Shown piece after piece: positions 41,390 to 41,636 of a DNA stretch of 41,636 nt; the first letter of the stretch is position 1; every line of letters starts with the position of its first letter. The translations under genes and the position numbers were made by a program. The stretch is taken from the NCBI GenBank assembly GCA_903772945.1, contig CAICTM010000949.1, forward strand, positions 1 to 41,636, given 5' to 3'. The notes below the pieces were generated by a model that saw nothing but the letters and a program-made list of their open reading frames with translations, ran no database searches and was not told the DNA's origin. The stretch comes from Seminavis robusta. Its lineage: Eukaryota > Bacillariophyta > Bacillariophyceae > Naviculales > Naviculaceae.

Positions 41390-41636
41390 ATGAAGACCAC
41401 TATTGTTTCCTCCCTCGTCGCCTCTGCCGCCGCTTTCGCCCCGGCTTCTCAAACACAGAGCACCAGTGCTTTGATGGCTACGACTCCTGCTCCTTTCGCC
41501 AATGAGATCGGGGATGATTTTGTAATCGACCAAACTGGTCGGTGTATTTGTGGCGCTGTGGAGTTCCATGCCAAGGGGAAATTAGCCTTCAGTGAGCTCT
41601 GTCACTGCCGGGCGTGTGCTTGGGCAGCTTCTGTTA
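41390..41636 (+). CDS. GFA-domain protein, plastid-targeted, partial (5' end only)
   Basis: The start ATG is at 41390; the gene runs off the right edge after 82 codons. The N-terminus is a signal peptide ending in ASAAAFAPA, the classic diatom plastid-targeting motif (Phe after the cleavage site), followed by a Ser/Thr/Ala-rich transit region. After that the GFA domain begins: GRCICGAVEF (first zinc Cys pair), then SELCHCRACAW (CHCxxC, second zinc site). This is the first half of a glutathione-dependent formaldehyde-activating enzyme/CENP-V-type domain; the partner CxxC should lie beyond the window. The family binds zinc and some members form S-hydroxymethylglutathione; for this one a role in plastid thiol or aldehyde detoxification is only a guess. 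Confidence 0.87.
   Translation, partial: MKTTIVSSLVASAAAFAPASQTQSTSALMATTPAPFANEIGDDFVIDQTGRCICGAVEFHAKGKLAFSELCHCRACAWAASV

Noticed and set aside
40687..41400. 237-codon minus-strand open frame between the two GFA-like genes
   Set aside because: No recognisable domain, overlaps the start of the GFA gene on the opposite strand, and covers palindrome-rich intergenic sequence.
1..41636. CRISPR array, bacterial operon or prophage
   Set aside because: Introns, eukaryotic families and targeting peptides throughout; no array of regular spaced repeats was seen.
1..41636. tRNA or rRNA genes
   Set aside because: No stretch with recognisable tRNA box sequences or rRNA core was noticed on either strand; a covariance search could overturn this.

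Overview
The window looks like nuclear DNA of a photosynthetic stramenopile, most likely a pennate diatom. Three kinds of evidence point there. (1) Protein-coding genes carry short GT-AG introns: I placed 21, from 72 to 116 bp, and in every multi-exon gene the joined exons give a length divisible by three. (2) Several proteins begin with a signal peptide whose cleavage site is followed by an aromatic residue, as in diatom plastid targeting; the clearest is the last, partial gene, with AFAP at its cleavage site. (3) The gene content is eukaryotic: beta-adaptin, a CDK, a two-pore K+ channel, an OSCA/CSC1 channel, a SAYSD1-like protein, and diatom-style ankyrin repeats. I cannot name the species from the sequence alone.

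Layout, left to right: a spliced pogo/Tc1-like DDE transposase gene (507-3248, -); a plastid-targeted fatty-acid-hydroxylase-superfamily protein (3854-5014, -); a nine-exon OSCA/CSC1 channel (5788-9359, -), divergent from a BAR-domain protein (9883-11288, +); a SAYSvFN protein (11730-12182, +); a GlcNAc-transferase-family (PF11397) membrane glycosyltransferase (12984-14974, -), divergent from a tandem-duplicated FkbM-type methyltransferase (15373-17205, +); a protein with three copies of a repeat I do not recognise (17600-19372, -); a secreted Hint (Hedgehog/intein-type) protein with C-terminal membrane helices (20058-21569, -); a CDK10/11-like kinase (22826-24127, +); a START-domain membrane protein (24323-26139, -), divergent from a secreted or plastid alpha/beta hydrolase (26571-27665, +); an ankyrin-repeat gene broken by two single-base gaps (28234-30202, -); AP-1/2 beta-adaptin (31281-34155, +), convergent with a two-pore K+ channel (34392-36483, -); a NYN-domain nuclease with a zinc finger (37337-39540, -); a small secreted protein resembling half of a GFA domain (40130-40666, -); and the 5' end of a plastid-targeted GFA-domain protein running off the right edge (41390-41636, +).

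This is mostly ordinary, gene-dense, single-gene-per-promoter chromosome. The strongest candidates for functional grouping are the divergent glycosyltransferase/methyltransferase pair (both type II membrane proteins, probably Golgi glycan enzymes) and the two neighbouring GFA-type proteins. The least explained items are the three-repeat protein, the Hint protein with its unusual insert and membrane tail, a noncoding module present three times at 21953-22330, and the concentration of short palindromic words (GGTACC, ACCGGT, CTAG runs) in the spaces between genes.
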